Assembly: GCA_021813805.1 (NCBI GenBank)
Contig: JAKAJL010000027.1
Span: 1-50,395, forward strand
Origin: Pseudomonadota bacterium
GTDB lineage: Bacteria > Pseudomonadota > Alphaproteobacteria > Rhizobiales > Beijerinckiaceae
Direction of reading: 5' to 3'
Length of the DNA: 50,395 nt
Part shown: positions 35,939 to 44,719 of the stretch, piece after piece
Position numbering within the stretch: the stretch's first letter is position 1
How the letters are laid out: each line of letters begins with the position of its first letter
The notes under the pieces: model-generated
What the model saw: the letters and a program-made list of their open reading frames with translations, nothing else
Database searches by the model: none
What the model was told of the DNA's origin: nothing
Program-made: the position numbers and the translations under genes

Positions 35939-36103
35939 CCGCCTACCTCCCGCGCCAGATGTGAACCGGGCTGCGCCGCGAATCAACGAAAATATGGGGA
36001 AGGCGGCTTATACTGTCGGCGGGCGCGTCCGCCTCGCCCGACGTTTGGGCGCCCCCGGGCCGGGAGATGTCCCACGCGATTTTCGGTCGTCGCGCGGCGA
36101 GGT

Positions 36104-36799
36104 TCAGGCGCCGGCGACGCGGAGCGGCGCGGGCAGGCGCGCCACGGCAGGGGGGGGACGGGTCCTGTCGGCTGGTCGCCTGAGAAGGTGGATGGCCATG
36201 TCCTCGGCCGAAAGAGGGCGGCTGAACAATTCGCCCTGGGCGCCCCGGACGCCGAGGTGGCGAATGGCGGCAAGCTGGTCCTGGGTTTGGACGCCCTCGA
36301 CCACGACGCACATGTTCAGGTCGCGGCCGATGGCGTTGACCGCGCGAATGATGCTCGCGGGCTTGGCGTTTTTTGGCGCGCCGATGTCGCGCACGAAACT
36401 CTTGTCGATCTTCACCTTGTCGAAGGGAAAATCGTTGAGATAGCTCAGCGACGAATAGCCCGCGCCGAAATCGTCGAGCGCGATGTGAACCCCGAGGGCG
36501 CGCAGCGTTTCCAGAGTGGCGAAGACGGCCTCGTGGTTGCCGATGAGCATGGACTCGGTGATGTCGAGTTCAAGTCGGCGCGCCGGCAGGCCGCTCTCGG
36601 CCAGCGGCGCCCGCGCCGCCGCGATCAGGTCGCCGTGCTCGAATTGCAGCGCGGAAAGATTGGCGGCGACGCGGATCGGATCGGCCCAGGCCATGGCGCC
36701 GCGGCAGGCCTGGCGCAGGACGAATCCGGCGATTTCGACGATGGTCGCGTTTTCTTCGGCGATCGGCACGAATTCGCCCGGCGCGACGTCGGCCGTCAT
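36104..36799 (-). CDS. EAL-domain protein truncated at the N-terminus
   Basis: A 231-residue cyclic-di-GMP phosphodiesterase-like domain. It begins inside the domain at GEFVPIAEENATIVEIAGFVL and keeps the Asn (NLSALQF), the Glu (ELDITESML), the Asp pair (LDDFGAGYSSLSY), the Lys (KVKIDKSFV), the Glu (VVEGVQT) and the Gln (GAQGELFSRPL). The N-terminal strand that normally carries YQPI and the EAL motif itself is missing. Neither of the other two minus-strand frames upstream restores it. The ATG at 36799 is the best start found, without a clear Shine-Dalgarno site. The protein may be a degenerate binder or a decaying gene. It is divergent from fabD. Confidence 0.6.
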   Translation of the reverse strand: MTADVAPGEFVPIAEENATIVEIAGFVLRQACRGAMAWADPIRVAANLSALQFEHGDLIAAARAPLAESGLPARRLELDITESMLIGNHEAVFATLETLRALGVHIALDDFGAGYSSLSYLNDFPFDKVKIDKSFVRDIGAPKNAKPASIIRAVNAIGRDLNMCVVVEGVQTQDQLAAIRHLGVRGAQGELFSRPLSAEDMAIHLLRRPADRTRPPPAVARLPAPLRVAGA

Positions 36800-36964
36800 G
36801 GCCGCGCGAAAGGACGCAAGCCGATCTTCTTCCACGCAGATGAAGAATGGGTATATTTGCGCAAGCGGCGATTTCGCCTCGCCGTTTCGCGGCGCGATCT
36901 TGACAGCCGCGCGGGCGGGCGCCAATGGCTGGCGCGAATTGACCAGAAACGAGGCAGATCGCAG

Positions 36965-37912
36965 GTGTCCGTCGCATTTCTCTTCCCTGGCCAGGGCTCT
37001 CAGGCCGTCGGCATGGGCAAGGCGCTCCATGACGCCTTCCCCTCCTCGCGCGCCGTATTCGAGGAAGTGGACGCCGCGCTCGGCGAGAAACTCTCCGCGC
37101 TGATGTTCGAGGGCGACGCCGCCGAACTGACCCTCACCGTCAACGCGCAGCCGGCGCTGATGGCCGTCAGCCTTGCGGCCCTGCGGGCGCTGGAGGCCGA
37201 GAAAGGCGTCGACGTCGCGCGCGACGCCGCCTTTGTCGCCGGCCATTCGCTTGGCGAATATTCCGCGCTGGCCGCAGCGGGCGCCTTGACCATCGCCGAC
37301 GCCGCGCGGTTGCTGCGCCTGCGCGGACAGGCGATGCAGAAGGCGGTCCATGTCGGCGAGGGGGCCATGGCCGCTCTGCTTGGCGCCGAGCCCGAACAGG
37401 CGAAGAAAATCGCGATGGAGGCCGCGGCCGCCGCGGGCGCGCTGTGCGAGGTCGCCAACGACAACGGGGGCGGCCAGATCGTGGTCTCCGGCGCGAAAAA
37501 GGCGGTCGATCTGGCGATCGAGATCGCGAAGGAAAACGGCGTGAAGCGCGCCATGCTGCTGCCGGTTTCGGCGCCGTTCCATTGCGCCCTGATGGCGCCC
37601 GCCGCCGAGGCGATGAAGGAGGCGTTGGCGAAAACCGAGATCAGGCGGCCGGTGGTGGATGTTGTGGCCAATGTCACCGCCGCGCCGGCGCGCGACCCCG
37701 ATGAAATCCGCCGATTGCTGGTCGCCCAGGTCTGCGGCGCGGTGCGCTGGCGTGAATGCATGGGTTTCATGCACAGCCAGGGCGTCGATCTGTTCGTCGA
37801 AATCGGCGCCGGCAAGGTATTGGCCGGACTGGTCAGGCGCACGGCGGAAGGGGCGCGGTCTCTCAATGTCGGCGTTCCCGCCGAAGTCGATAGTTTTTCC
37901 CTTAACGGATAA
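36965..37912 (+). CDS. fabD: Malonyl-CoA:ACP transacylase
   Basis: A 315-residue enzyme that loads malonate onto ACP for fatty-acid synthesis. Marks are the start VAFLFPGQGSQAVGMGKAL, the catalytic Ser95 in FVAGHSLGEYSAL, the Arg in LLRLRGQAMQ, and the His in VSAPFHCALM. The GTG at 36965 is chosen because the family begins at this point and GAGG lies 10 bases upstream. The frame stays open far upstream to 35852, antisense to the EAL and LysR genes, which is not coding. It is first of the fabD-fabG pair, 20 bases apart. Confidence 0.95.
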   Translation: MSVAFLFPGQGSQAVGMGKALHDAFPSSRAVFEEVDAALGEKLSALMFEGDAAELTLTVNAQPALMAVSLAALRALEAEKGVDVARDAAFVAGHSLGEYSALAAAGALTIADAARLLRLRGQAMQKAVHVGEGAMAALLGAEPEQAKKIAMEAAAAAGALCEVANDNGGGQIVVSGAKKAVDLAIEIAKENGVKRAMLLPVSAPFHCALMAPAAEAMKEALAKTEIRRPVVDVVANVTAAPARDPDEIRRLLVAQVCGAVRWRECMGFMHSQGVDLFVEIGAGKVLAGLVRRTAEGARSLNVGVPAEVDSFSLNG

Positions 37913-37932
37913 ATATTTGCGCGGAGTAGTTG

Positions 37933-38670
37933 ATGTTTGATCTGAATAATCGGGTCGCGCTGGTCACCGGCGCCAGCGGCGGGCTCGGCTCGGCAATAGC
38001 CCGCGCGCTGCATCGGCAGGGCGCCAGAGTCGTGCTGTCGGGCACCCGCCGCGACGCTCTGGACACCCTGGCGGCGGAACTGGGCGAGCGCGCTTTTGTC
38101 GCGCCCTGCAACCTGTCCGACAGGGAAGCGGTCGAGAAGCTGGTTCCCGAGGCCGAGGCGCTGGCCGGGCCGCTCGACATTCTGGTCAACAACGCCGGCG
38201 TGACCCGCGACGGCCTGTTCATGCGGCTGAAAGACGAGGACTGGGACACGGTGCTGGAGGTCAACCTGACCTCCGCCTTCCGACTGTCGCGCGCCGCCGT
38301 CAAAGGCATGATGAAGCGCCGTCACGGCCGGATCATCAACATCACGTCGGTGGTTGGCGTCACCGGCAACGCCGGCCAGGGCAATTACGCGGCCTCCAAG
38401 GCGGGCCTGATCGGCATGACCAAATCGCTCGCCGCCGAACTCGCCTCGCGCAATATCACGGTGAATTGCGTCGCGCCTGGCTTCATCGCCAGCCCAATGA
38501 CCGACGCGCTGGCCGACAAGCAGAAGGAAGCCATTCTGGCGACGATCCCTGCCGGCCGTCTTGGGGAAGGCGTGGATATCGGCGCGGCTTGCGTCTATCT
38601 GGCGAGTTCGGAAGCCGCCTACATCACCGGCCAGACGCTGCATGTCAACGGCGGAATGGCAATGATTTGA
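37933..38670 (+). CDS. fabG: 3-oxoacyl-ACP reductase
   Basis: A 245-residue short-chain dehydrogenase that reduces 3-oxoacyl-ACP with NADPH. Marks are the cofactor motif TGASGGLGSAIA, NNAGVTRDG, the catalytic Ser in NITSVVGVTG and Tyr152/Lys156 in GNYAASKAG. The C-terminal ITGQTLHVNGGMAMI is typical. The ATG at 37933 has GGAG 6 bases upstream; a TTG just before it is less likely. It follows fabD at once and precedes acpP by 216 bases. Confidence 0.96.
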   Translation: MFDLNNRVALVTGASGGLGSAIARALHRQGARVVLSGTRRDALDTLAAELGERAFVAPCNLSDREAVEKLVPEAEALAGPLDILVNNAGVTRDGLFMRLKDEDWDTVLEVNLTSAFRLSRAAVKGMMKRRHGRIINITSVVGVTGNAGQGNYAASKAGLIGMTKSLAAELASRNITVNCVAPGFIASPMTDALADKQKEAILATIPAGRLGEGVDIGAACVYLASSEAAYITGQTLHVNGGMAMI

Positions 38671-38886
38671 AAGTGTTGCGATCAGGATCCGGTTGCGGCG
38701 CGACACAGCGCATATGGGCCTCGCAATCGTGACGGAAGTGTGTTAGCAAGCCTCGGTTTGTACGTTCCAACGTGTGAAATTTCGCTGCAGCGCGGAAATT
38801 TTCGCGTCGCCGGATGTGTCACTCCCCCGCGCGCCCCCGGGCAAGGTTCAGGCGCGCCGTCAGTTCGAGATAATGAGGAAATCAAG

Positions 38887-39129
38887 ATGAGCGATGTCGC
38901 CGAGCGCGTGAAAAAGATTGTCGTCGAACACCTCGGCGTCGAGCCCGACAAGGTGGTCGACAGCGCGAATTTCATCGACGATCTGGGCGCCGATTCGCTC
39001 GACACCGTCGAGCTGGTCATGGCCTTCGAGGAAGAATTCGGGGTGGAGATTCCGGACGACGCCGCCGAGTCCATCGTGACCGTGGGCGACGCCGTGAAAT
39101 TCCTTGAAAAGGCCACGGCTCAGGGCTGA
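38887..39129 (+). CDS. acpP: Acyl carrier protein
   Basis: An 80-residue acidic carrier. The phosphopantetheine site is Ser37 in [19 protein letters not shown]. Helices 1 and 3 ([29 protein letters not shown]) follow the family. The ATG at 38887 has AGGAAATCAAG upstream. The 216-base leader after fabG suggests its own promoter, and a hairpin follows its stop, in keeping with the high expression usual for acpP. Confidence 0.97.
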   Translation: MSDVAERVKKIVVEHLGVEPDKVVDSANFIDDLGADSLDTVELVMAFEEEFGVEIPDDAAESIVTVGDAVKFLEKATAQG

Positions 39130-39151
39130 GCCCAGCCGAAACGGAAAATTT

Positions 39152-39183
39152 CGCGCGCGTCCGGCCGAGGTCGGGCGCGCGCG
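39152..39183 (+). promoter_or_regulatory. Stable hairpin between acpP and fabF
   Basis: A 12-bp stem (39152-39163 with 39172-39183, mostly alternating CG plus one GT pair) closes an 8-base loop. No T tract follows, so it is a poor terminator. A 3' end block that raises acpP over fabF mRNA is plausible. Confidence 0.45.
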
Positions 39184-39282
39184 ATTGACGTTGCAACAGC
39201 CGCTTGACGCGGCTTCAAAGCTGGATCGGCCGCGACGGAGTTCTTCCCGTCCCGCGCGCCCGAATGATGCCCGAGGGAGCCT

Positions 39283-40551
39283 ATGCGCAGGGTCGTCGTA
39301 ACCGGATTGGGCATGGTGTCGCCGCTGGCCTGCGGCGTCGAGGAAACCTGGAAGCGCCTGCTGGCGGGCGAAAGCGGCGCGGGGCCGATCGAAGGCTTCG
39401 ATGTATCCGACATTCCCTGCAAGATCGCGATGCAGGTTCCCCGCAAGGGCAAGCCCGACAGCGCGGCGGACGCCTTCAATCCGGACGACTGGATGGAGCC
39501 CAAGGAACAGCGCAAGGTCGACGATTTCATCGTCTATGGCGTGGCCGCCGCGACACAGGCGCTGAAAGACGCCAATTGGGCGCCCAAGACCTATGAGGAG
39601 CAGATCGAAAGCGGCGTGCTGATCGGTTCCGGCATCGGGGGTCTCGGCGGGATCTATGAAACCTCGATCACCATGCATGAAAAGGGCGCCCGCAGGGTGT
39701 CGCCCTTCTTCGTTCCTGGCCGGCTGATCAATCTCATCGGCGGACAGGTTTCGATCATGCACGGGCTGAAAGGTCCGAACCACGCGGTGGTCACCGCCTG
39801 TTCCACAGGCACCCATGCGATAGGCGACGCGGCGCGGCTCATCGCGCTGGGTGACGCCGAGGTCATGGTGGCGGGCGGCGCCGAATCGGCCTGCAACCGC
39901 ATCGGCATCGCCGGATTCGCCGCCTGCAAGGCGCTGGCGACCGCCTATAACGACAATCCCAAGGCCGCTTCCCGGCCATACGACCGCGATCGCAACGGCT
40001 TCGTCATGGGCGAGGGCGCCGGCTGCCTTGTGCTGGAGTCGCTTGAGCACGCCCAGGGGCGCGGCGCCCGCATCTACGCCGAGGTCATCGGCTATGGCAT
40101 GTCGGGCGACGCCTTCCATATCACCGCGCCGTCCGAGGACGGCGACGGGGCCTATCGCTGCATGAGGGCGGCGCTCAACCGCGCCGGGATCGTCGCCGCC
40201 GATATCGATTACGTCAACGCCCATGGCACTTCGACCATGGCGGACGGCATCGAATTGCGCGCGGTGGAGCGGGTCGTCGGCAACGCCGCGAGCAAGATTT
40301 CCATGTCCTCGACCAAGAGTTCGGTCGGCCATCTGCTTGGCGCGGCGGGCGCGGTGGAGGCGATCTTCTCCATTCTCGCCCTGCGCGACCAGATCGCGCC
40401 GGCGACGCTCAATCTCGACAACCCCGACTTCGAAACCGCGATCGATCTCGTGCCGCACCAGCCGCGCCAACGCGAAATCAACGTCGTTCTGTCCAATTCC
40501 TTCGGCTTCGGCGGAACCAACGCCTCGCTCGTCATGCGGCGTTTTCCCTGA
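39283..40551 (+). CDS. fabF: Beta-ketoacyl-ACP synthase II
   Basis: A 422-residue condensing enzyme that elongates acyl-ACP. Catalytic Cys173 is in VVTACSTGTHAIG, the two His are in VNAHGTSTMADG and SSVGHLLGAAGAVE, and the C-terminal NSFGFGGTNASLVM is conserved. The ATG at 39283 begins MRRVVVTGLGMVSPLA and has GAGGGAG upstream. It follows acpP in the standard fab cluster. Confidence 0.96.
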   Translation: MRRVVVTGLGMVSPLACGVEETWKRLLAGESGAGPIEGFDVSDIPCKIAMQVPRKGKPDSAADAFNPDDWMEPKEQRKVDDFIVYGVAAATQALKDANWAPKTYEEQIESGVLIGSGIGGLGGIYETSITMHEKGARRVSPFFVPGRLINLIGGQVSIMHGLKGPNHAVVTACSTGTHAIGDAARLIALGDAEVMVAGGAESACNRIGIAGFAACKALATAYNDNPKAASRPYDRDRNGFVMGEGAGCLVLESLEHAQGRGARIYAEVIGYGMSGDAFHITAPSEDGDGAYRCMRAALNRAGIVAADIDYVNAHGTSTMADGIELRAVERVVGNAASKISMSSTKSSVGHLLGAAGAVEAIFSILALRDQIAPATLNLDNPDFETAIDLVPHQPRQREINVVLSNSFGFGGTNASLVMRRFP

Positions 40552-40614
40552 CCGATCCCGATTTCGCCATAAAAACCGGCAAACTGCCGGTGAAGATCGC
40601 CGCGCAAGCGGCCC

Positions 40615-40714
40615 AGAGCATTTTTCGTCCCTTCGCAACGGCAAGAATGCTCTCGTCAACTTTTTTGACGCATATTCTTTTCCGAAAAGTCTGCAATTTT
40701 TCGGGAATATGCTC
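40615..40714 (+). repeat. Dispersed composite palindromic repeat, copy A
   Basis: An outer dyad AGAGCATT...AATGCTCT (40615-40622 with 40646-40653) is followed by TTTTTTGAC, GCATATT (40670-40676), an inner dyad CCGAAAAGTC...TTTTCGGG and AATATGC (40706-40712). It lies between fabF and mltG, within the only large gap of that cluster. Confidence 0.75.
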
Positions 40715-40729
40715 TAGCGCGAGGCGCCT

Positions 40730-42844
40730 ATGACGGACCAACCGCGGGGAACCGAGCCGGCTGGCGGGGAGCGGCCCCAGCCGGCGCGTCCGGGCGTATC
40801 GGGCGCAAGCCTCTATGGCCGGCGCGGCGCCTCCGGTTCGCAGGAGGCTCCGCGTCGCGAGGCCGCCCCGCCGCCGGAAAGGAAGCGCAAGGCCTCTCGG
40901 TTGGGCCTGATGTCGGGATTCCTGTCCTTTCTGCTCGCGGCGGCCTTCCTCCTCGGCGTCGGCGTGATGCTGGCCGACCGAGCCACGCGCGCGCCGGGCC
41001 CTCTGCCAGCGGACAAGGTGGTCTATGTCGAGCAGGGCTCCGATTCCGACGAGATCGTCGATGAATTGCAGACCCAGGGCGTGATCGAATCGCCGTTGCT
41101 TTTCCGGGTCGCTCTACTGGTCGAAGGCGTCCGTTCGCGTTTGAAGGCCGGCGAATACCTCTTCAAACAGGGCGCTTCGGTTCAGGACGTGATCGATCTG
41201 ATGGTCTCGGGCAAGGCCATCCTGCACGCGATCACCATCCCCGAGGGCCTGACCAGCGAGGAGGTGGTCGAGCGCCTGCGACACGACGACCTTCTGGCCG
41301 GCGACATCCGCGACGTTCCGCGCGAGGGCGCGCTACTGCCGGAAACCTATAAGTTCCATCGCGGCGACCGTCGCGACAAGCTGTTGCAGAAAATGGAGCG
41401 CGACCAGAAACAGATGGTCGATGCGATCTGGCGGGGCCGCGCCGCCGGTCTGCCCCTGACCTCGCCCTATGAGCTGGTCACCTTGGCTTCGATCGTCGAA
41501 AAGGAGACCGGCAAGCCGGAGGAGCGTCCGCTGGTCGCGGCGGTCTTTCTGAACCGACTGCGCAAGCACATGCGGCTGCAGTCCGATCCGACCATCATTT
41601 ATGGGCTGGTCGGCGGCAAGGGCTCGCTCGGCCGTCCGCTGACCCACGACGACGTTCTATCGCAGACGGCCTACAACACCTATGTGATCGAGGGTCTGCC
41701 GCCGGGGCCGATCGCCAATCCCGGCCGCGCCGCTCTCGAAGCGGTCGCCAATCCCGCGCCGAGCAGCGCGCTCTATTTCGTCGCCGACGGGACGGGCGGC
41801 CATGTCTTCGCGGACACGCTGGGCGCGCATAATCGCAATGTCCAGCGTTTGCGCGAGATCGAACAGAACAACAAGGCCGCCGCGCCGACCGCGCCGAGCC
41901 CGCCGGCGGGTCATGACGACCATTCCGAACTGGCGCCGGCGCGCCCGCCCGCCACCGCTTTCCTCCCGTCGTCTTTCGTCGCGCGCGCCCGGAAACTCGC
42001 TGACGACGCCGATGGCGCGGGCGGCCCGGCCCTTGCGAAGCTGCTCGACGCCCGCGATCGCGATCTGCGGCTTTGGCGGGCGCTCGGCCGGGACTACAGA
42101 GCCGAGGCGGGCGCCGCGCCCGAACGCGCCAGGAACGCTGCGCCCCCGGCGTTCGGGACCGCGCCAGGCGCGTCCGAGTTCGCCGCGCGCCACCTTAGCG
42201 GCCCGCTGCAGCCGAGCCTGCGTCCCGACCCCAGGATGATCGCGCGCGTCGCGCCGCTCCTGCCGGGGGCGCCGCCGCCGCCGCGGCGGCTCGTGGATTT
42301 CGATCCGGCCGGGCGGGCCGCGCCGGCGATGGTGGCCTTCGCGGCGCTCGGCGATCTGGAAATGGGCGGGATCACCCGCGCCGAAAATATGCTCGACGGA
42401 CCTGCGGACGATCCCGCCGAGGCGCCGCGGCGCCGGCTTGGCGCGTCGTTGGCGCAACAGGCGGAGGCCGGCGACCTCGACGGCCCGGCGGAGCCGGTGC
42501 AGACTGGCGGCTTTGGGAACTCCTCGGGCGGCTCGCTGGGCTATGCCGGCGGCATCGTCAACGCCGCGCCGAACGGCAAGCCCCGCATCTACGACGCGGC
42601 CGCCGGGACGGCGCTCGACCCCCTGCTCGCGAAGGGTTGGGATCTCAACAGCGCCCATACCGTCGATGTTCCCGAGCCGGCGGTGGAGGCCGCCAGAACC
42701 CGAGGCGCGGCCAAACCGGCCGCGACCAAGGCAAAAGCCAACGCCAAGACCAAAGCCGCGACGAGGCCCCGACCCCAGGCGCGCGCTCCGTCCGCCGTTC
42801 CGGCTCAGGCGCCACCCCAGCTCCGTGGCGCGTCGCCGAATTAG
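40730..42844 (+). CDS. mltG: Endolytic murein transglycosylase MltG with long C-terminal tail
   Basis: A 704-residue protein, twice the usual length (about 340). A cytoplasmic Pro/Arg-rich leader of about 57 residues is followed by one membrane helix (LMSGFLSFLLAAAFLLGVGVML). The YceG domain follows, with KAGEYLFKQGASVQDVIDLM, ITIPEGLTSEEVVERL, GALLPETYKF, the catalytic-region ASIVEKETGKPEERP and LQSDPTIIYGL. From about residue 385 to the end the protein is Ala/Pro/Arg-rich low complexity without a recognisable domain. MltG cuts nascent peptidoglycan and sets glycan length. The ATG at 40730 has GAGG upstream. Its place after fabF is standard for the order. Confidence 0.92.
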   Translation: MTDQPRGTEPAGGERPQPARPGVSGASLYGRRGASGSQEAPRREAAPPPERKRKASRLGLMSGFLSFLLAAAFLLGVGVMLADRATRAPGPLPADKVVYVEQGSDSDEIVDELQTQGVIESPLLFRVALLVEGVRSRLKAGEYLFKQGASVQDVIDLMVSGKAILHAITIPEGLTSEEVVERLRHDDLLAGDIRDVPREGALLPETYKFHRGDRRDKLLQKMERDQKQMVDAIWRGRAAGLPLTSPYELVTLASIVEKETGKPEERPLVAAVFLNRLRKHMRLQSDPTIIYGLVGGKGSLGRPLTHDDVLSQTAYNTYVIEGLPPGPIANPGRAALEAVANPAPSSALYFVADGTGGHVFADTLGAHNRNVQRLREIEQNNKAAAPTAPSPPAGHDDHSELAPARPPATAFLPSSFVARARKLADDADGAGGPALAKLLDARDRDLRLWRALGRDYRAEAGAAPERARNAAPPAFGTAPGASEFAARHLSGPLQPSLRPDPRMIARVAPLLPGAPPPPRRLVDFDPAGRAAPAMVAFAALGDLEMGGITRAENMLDGPADDPAEAPRRRLGASLAQQAEAGDLDGPAEPVQTGGFGNSSGGSLGYAGGIVNAAPNGKPRIYDAAAGTALDPLLAKGWDLNSAHTVDVPEPAVEAARTRGAAKPAATKAKANAKTKAATRPRPQARAPSAVPAQAPPQLRGASPN

Positions 42845-42935
42845 CCGCGCTTTCCGCCGCGAATCCTGTTATAGCCGACGAAACTTCGTTTGAGCGCGTT
42901 CGGGCGGTCCTTCGCCGGCGGACAGGATTTTTGCC

Positions 42936-43820
42936 ATGACCATATCGAGCATGACCGGTTTCGCCCGCGATGCGGGCTTTTCCGCGCCCTACCGATGGAG
43001 CTGGGAAATCAAGACGGTCAATTCGAAGGGTCTCGATCTGCGCCTTCGTCTGCCGCCGGGCTTCGATTCCCTCGAAAAGCCGGTCCGCGCCGCGATTTCC
43101 CAAGCGCTCTCGCGCGGCGCCTGCTACGCCAATCTGGCCGTGACCCGCGAAATCCCCGTTGTCTCTGCGCGGCTCAACCGCGATCTGTTGGCGCAGTTGA
43201 TCGAAGCCGTCGCATCCTTGGAACTTCCTGCCCGGATCGCGCCGCCGAGTCTCGACGGTCTGCTCAACGTGCGCGGCGTGATCGAGACGGTTGAGCTTGA
43301 GGAGGACGAGGCCGAGCGCGAGGCGGGGCTCGAAGATATTCTGAAAGGGCTGAAAAACGCCTTGCGCCAGCTTTCGGCGATGCGCGCGGGCGAGGGGGCG
43401 GCGCTGGCGGCGGCGCTCCACCAGCGGCTCGATCGCATCTCCGAACTCGCCCGGGCCGCAGACGCCTGTCCCGCGCGCCACCCCGAAGCGGTGCGCGAAA
43501 AACTGCGCGCGGCCGTCGCCCTGATCGTGGAGAGCGGCCGTCTCGACGAGGTTCGGCTGCATCAGGAGGCGGTTCTGATAGCCGCCAAGGCCGACATACG
43601 GGAGGAAATCGACCGGCTCCACGCCCATGTCTCCGCCGCGCGAAAATTGCTCGCGGACGGCGGCGCTGTCGGCCGCAGGCTCGATTTTCTCGCCCAGGAA
43701 TTCGGTCGCGAGACCAACACGCTCTGCGCCAAATCGAACGACGCCGCCTTGACCACGATTGGCCTCGATCTGAAGGTGGAAGTCGAGCAATTGCGCGAGC
43801 AGGCCCAAAATATTGAGTAA
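42936..43820 (+). CDS. yicC: YicC/YloC-family endoribonuclease
   Basis: A 294-residue protein of the YicC family, shown in other bacteria to be an RNase. The N-terminal SSMTGFARDAG and SWEIKTVNSKGLDLRLRLP, and the C-terminal DIREEIDRLHAHVSAARKLL, GRRLDFLAQEFGRETNTLCAKSND and EVEQLREQAQNIE, are the conserved signature (DUF1732 at the end). The ATG at 42936 follows mltG by 91 bases, and gmk follows by 21, the same order as in many alphaproteobacteria. Confidence 0.93.
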   Translation: MTISSMTGFARDAGFSAPYRWSWEIKTVNSKGLDLRLRLPPGFDSLEKPVRAAISQALSRGACYANLAVTREIPVVSARLNRDLLAQLIEAVASLELPARIAPPSLDGLLNVRGVIETVELEEDEAEREAGLEDILKGLKNALRQLSAMRAGEGAALAAALHQRLDRISELARAADACPARHPEAVREKLRAAVALIVESGRLDEVRLHQEAVLIAAKADIREEIDRLHAHVSAARKLLADGGAVGRRLDFLAQEFGRETNTLCAKSNDAALTTIGLDLKVEVEQLREQAQNIE

Positions 43821-43841
43821 AAATGAAAGATAGAGAAGAAA

Positions 43842-44489
43842 ATGGATACGGAATATGTGAGGCGCCGCGGTCTTATACTCATACTCTCCTCGCCGTCGGG
43901 CGCGGGCAAGACCACGCTGACGCGCATGCTGCTCCAGAAGAAGGAGCTGGACCTCACTTTGTCCATTTCGCTGACGACCCGCAAAAGGCGGTCCAGCGAG
44001 GCCGACGGCATCCATTATCATTTCATCGATCAGGCCGAATTCGTGCGCCGGCGCGATGGCGGGGAATTGCTGGAGCACGCCGAGGTCCACGGCAATTTCT
44101 ACGGCACGCCGCGCGGACCGGTCGAGGCGATCCTGGCAAGCGGCAGGGACGTCCTGTTCGACGTCGATTACCAGGGCGCGCGGCAGGTGCGCGAGAAAAT
44201 GCCGCGCGACGTCGTCACCATCTTCATCCTGCCGCCCTCGATGCGCGAGCTGCGGGCGCGGCTGGAGCGCCGCGCCGAGGACAGCCAGGACGTGATCCTG
44301 AAAAGGCTGGACAACGCCCGCCACGAGATCGGCCGCTGGGCCGAGTACGATTATGTGCTGGTCAATGACGACATCCAAAAGACTTTCGACGACCTGCTGG
44401 CGATCGTGCGCGCCGAACGCCTGCGCCGCCCGCGGGTCGCGGCCAGCGTCGAGAATTTCGTCGTCGCGCTTCTGGGCGAAGAGGCGTAG
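43842..44489 (+). CDS. gmk: Guanylate kinase
   Basis: A 215-residue enzyme that phosphorylates GMP to GDP. The P-loop is LSSPSGAGKTTL (residues about 12-23). GMP-binding segments are SLTTRKRRSSEADGIHYHF and EHAEVHGNFYGTPRGPVEAIL. FDVDYQGARQVREKM is the acidic strand. It is last of the cluster. The gap to the next gene is about 230 bases. Confidence 0.96.
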   Translation: MDTEYVRRRGLILILSSPSGAGKTTLTRMLLQKKELDLTLSISLTTRKRRSSEADGIHYHFIDQAEFVRRRDGGELLEHAEVHGNFYGTPRGPVEAILASGRDVLFDVDYQGARQVREKMPRDVVTIFILPPSMRELRARLERRAEDSQDVILKRLDNARHEIGRWAEYDYVLVNDDIQKTFDDLLAIVRAERLRRPRVAASVENFVVALLGEEA

Positions 44490-44719
44490 ATAGCTCCTCC
44501 CCTCGACGCGGACTGAAACGATTTGGCTCTTTCGAGAGTTCGACGGCTGGAGGAGTGGATTCGCATCCTCGGTCCGCGATCGAGGAGCAGAGCGGCGAGG
44601 CCGGCGCGCAATTTGTGGCGATCCCGCGCCTGGCCTGCGTTTTGGGCCGCCGAAGCCGTGGTTCGACGGATCGCGGAAATGACAAGGCGTCCGAACTTCA
44701 CGCAAGAAGGGGCAAGGCC

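Noticed and set aside
35852-36964. Open frame upstream of and continuous with fabD
   Set aside because: The residues are Arg/Gly-rich, antisense to the LysR and EAL genes. FabD starts at its usual point at 36965.
36800-37774. Minus-strand extension of the EAL frame across fabD
   Set aside because: It lies antisense to the conserved fabD active-site region and shows no EAL-domain start in any of the three frames.
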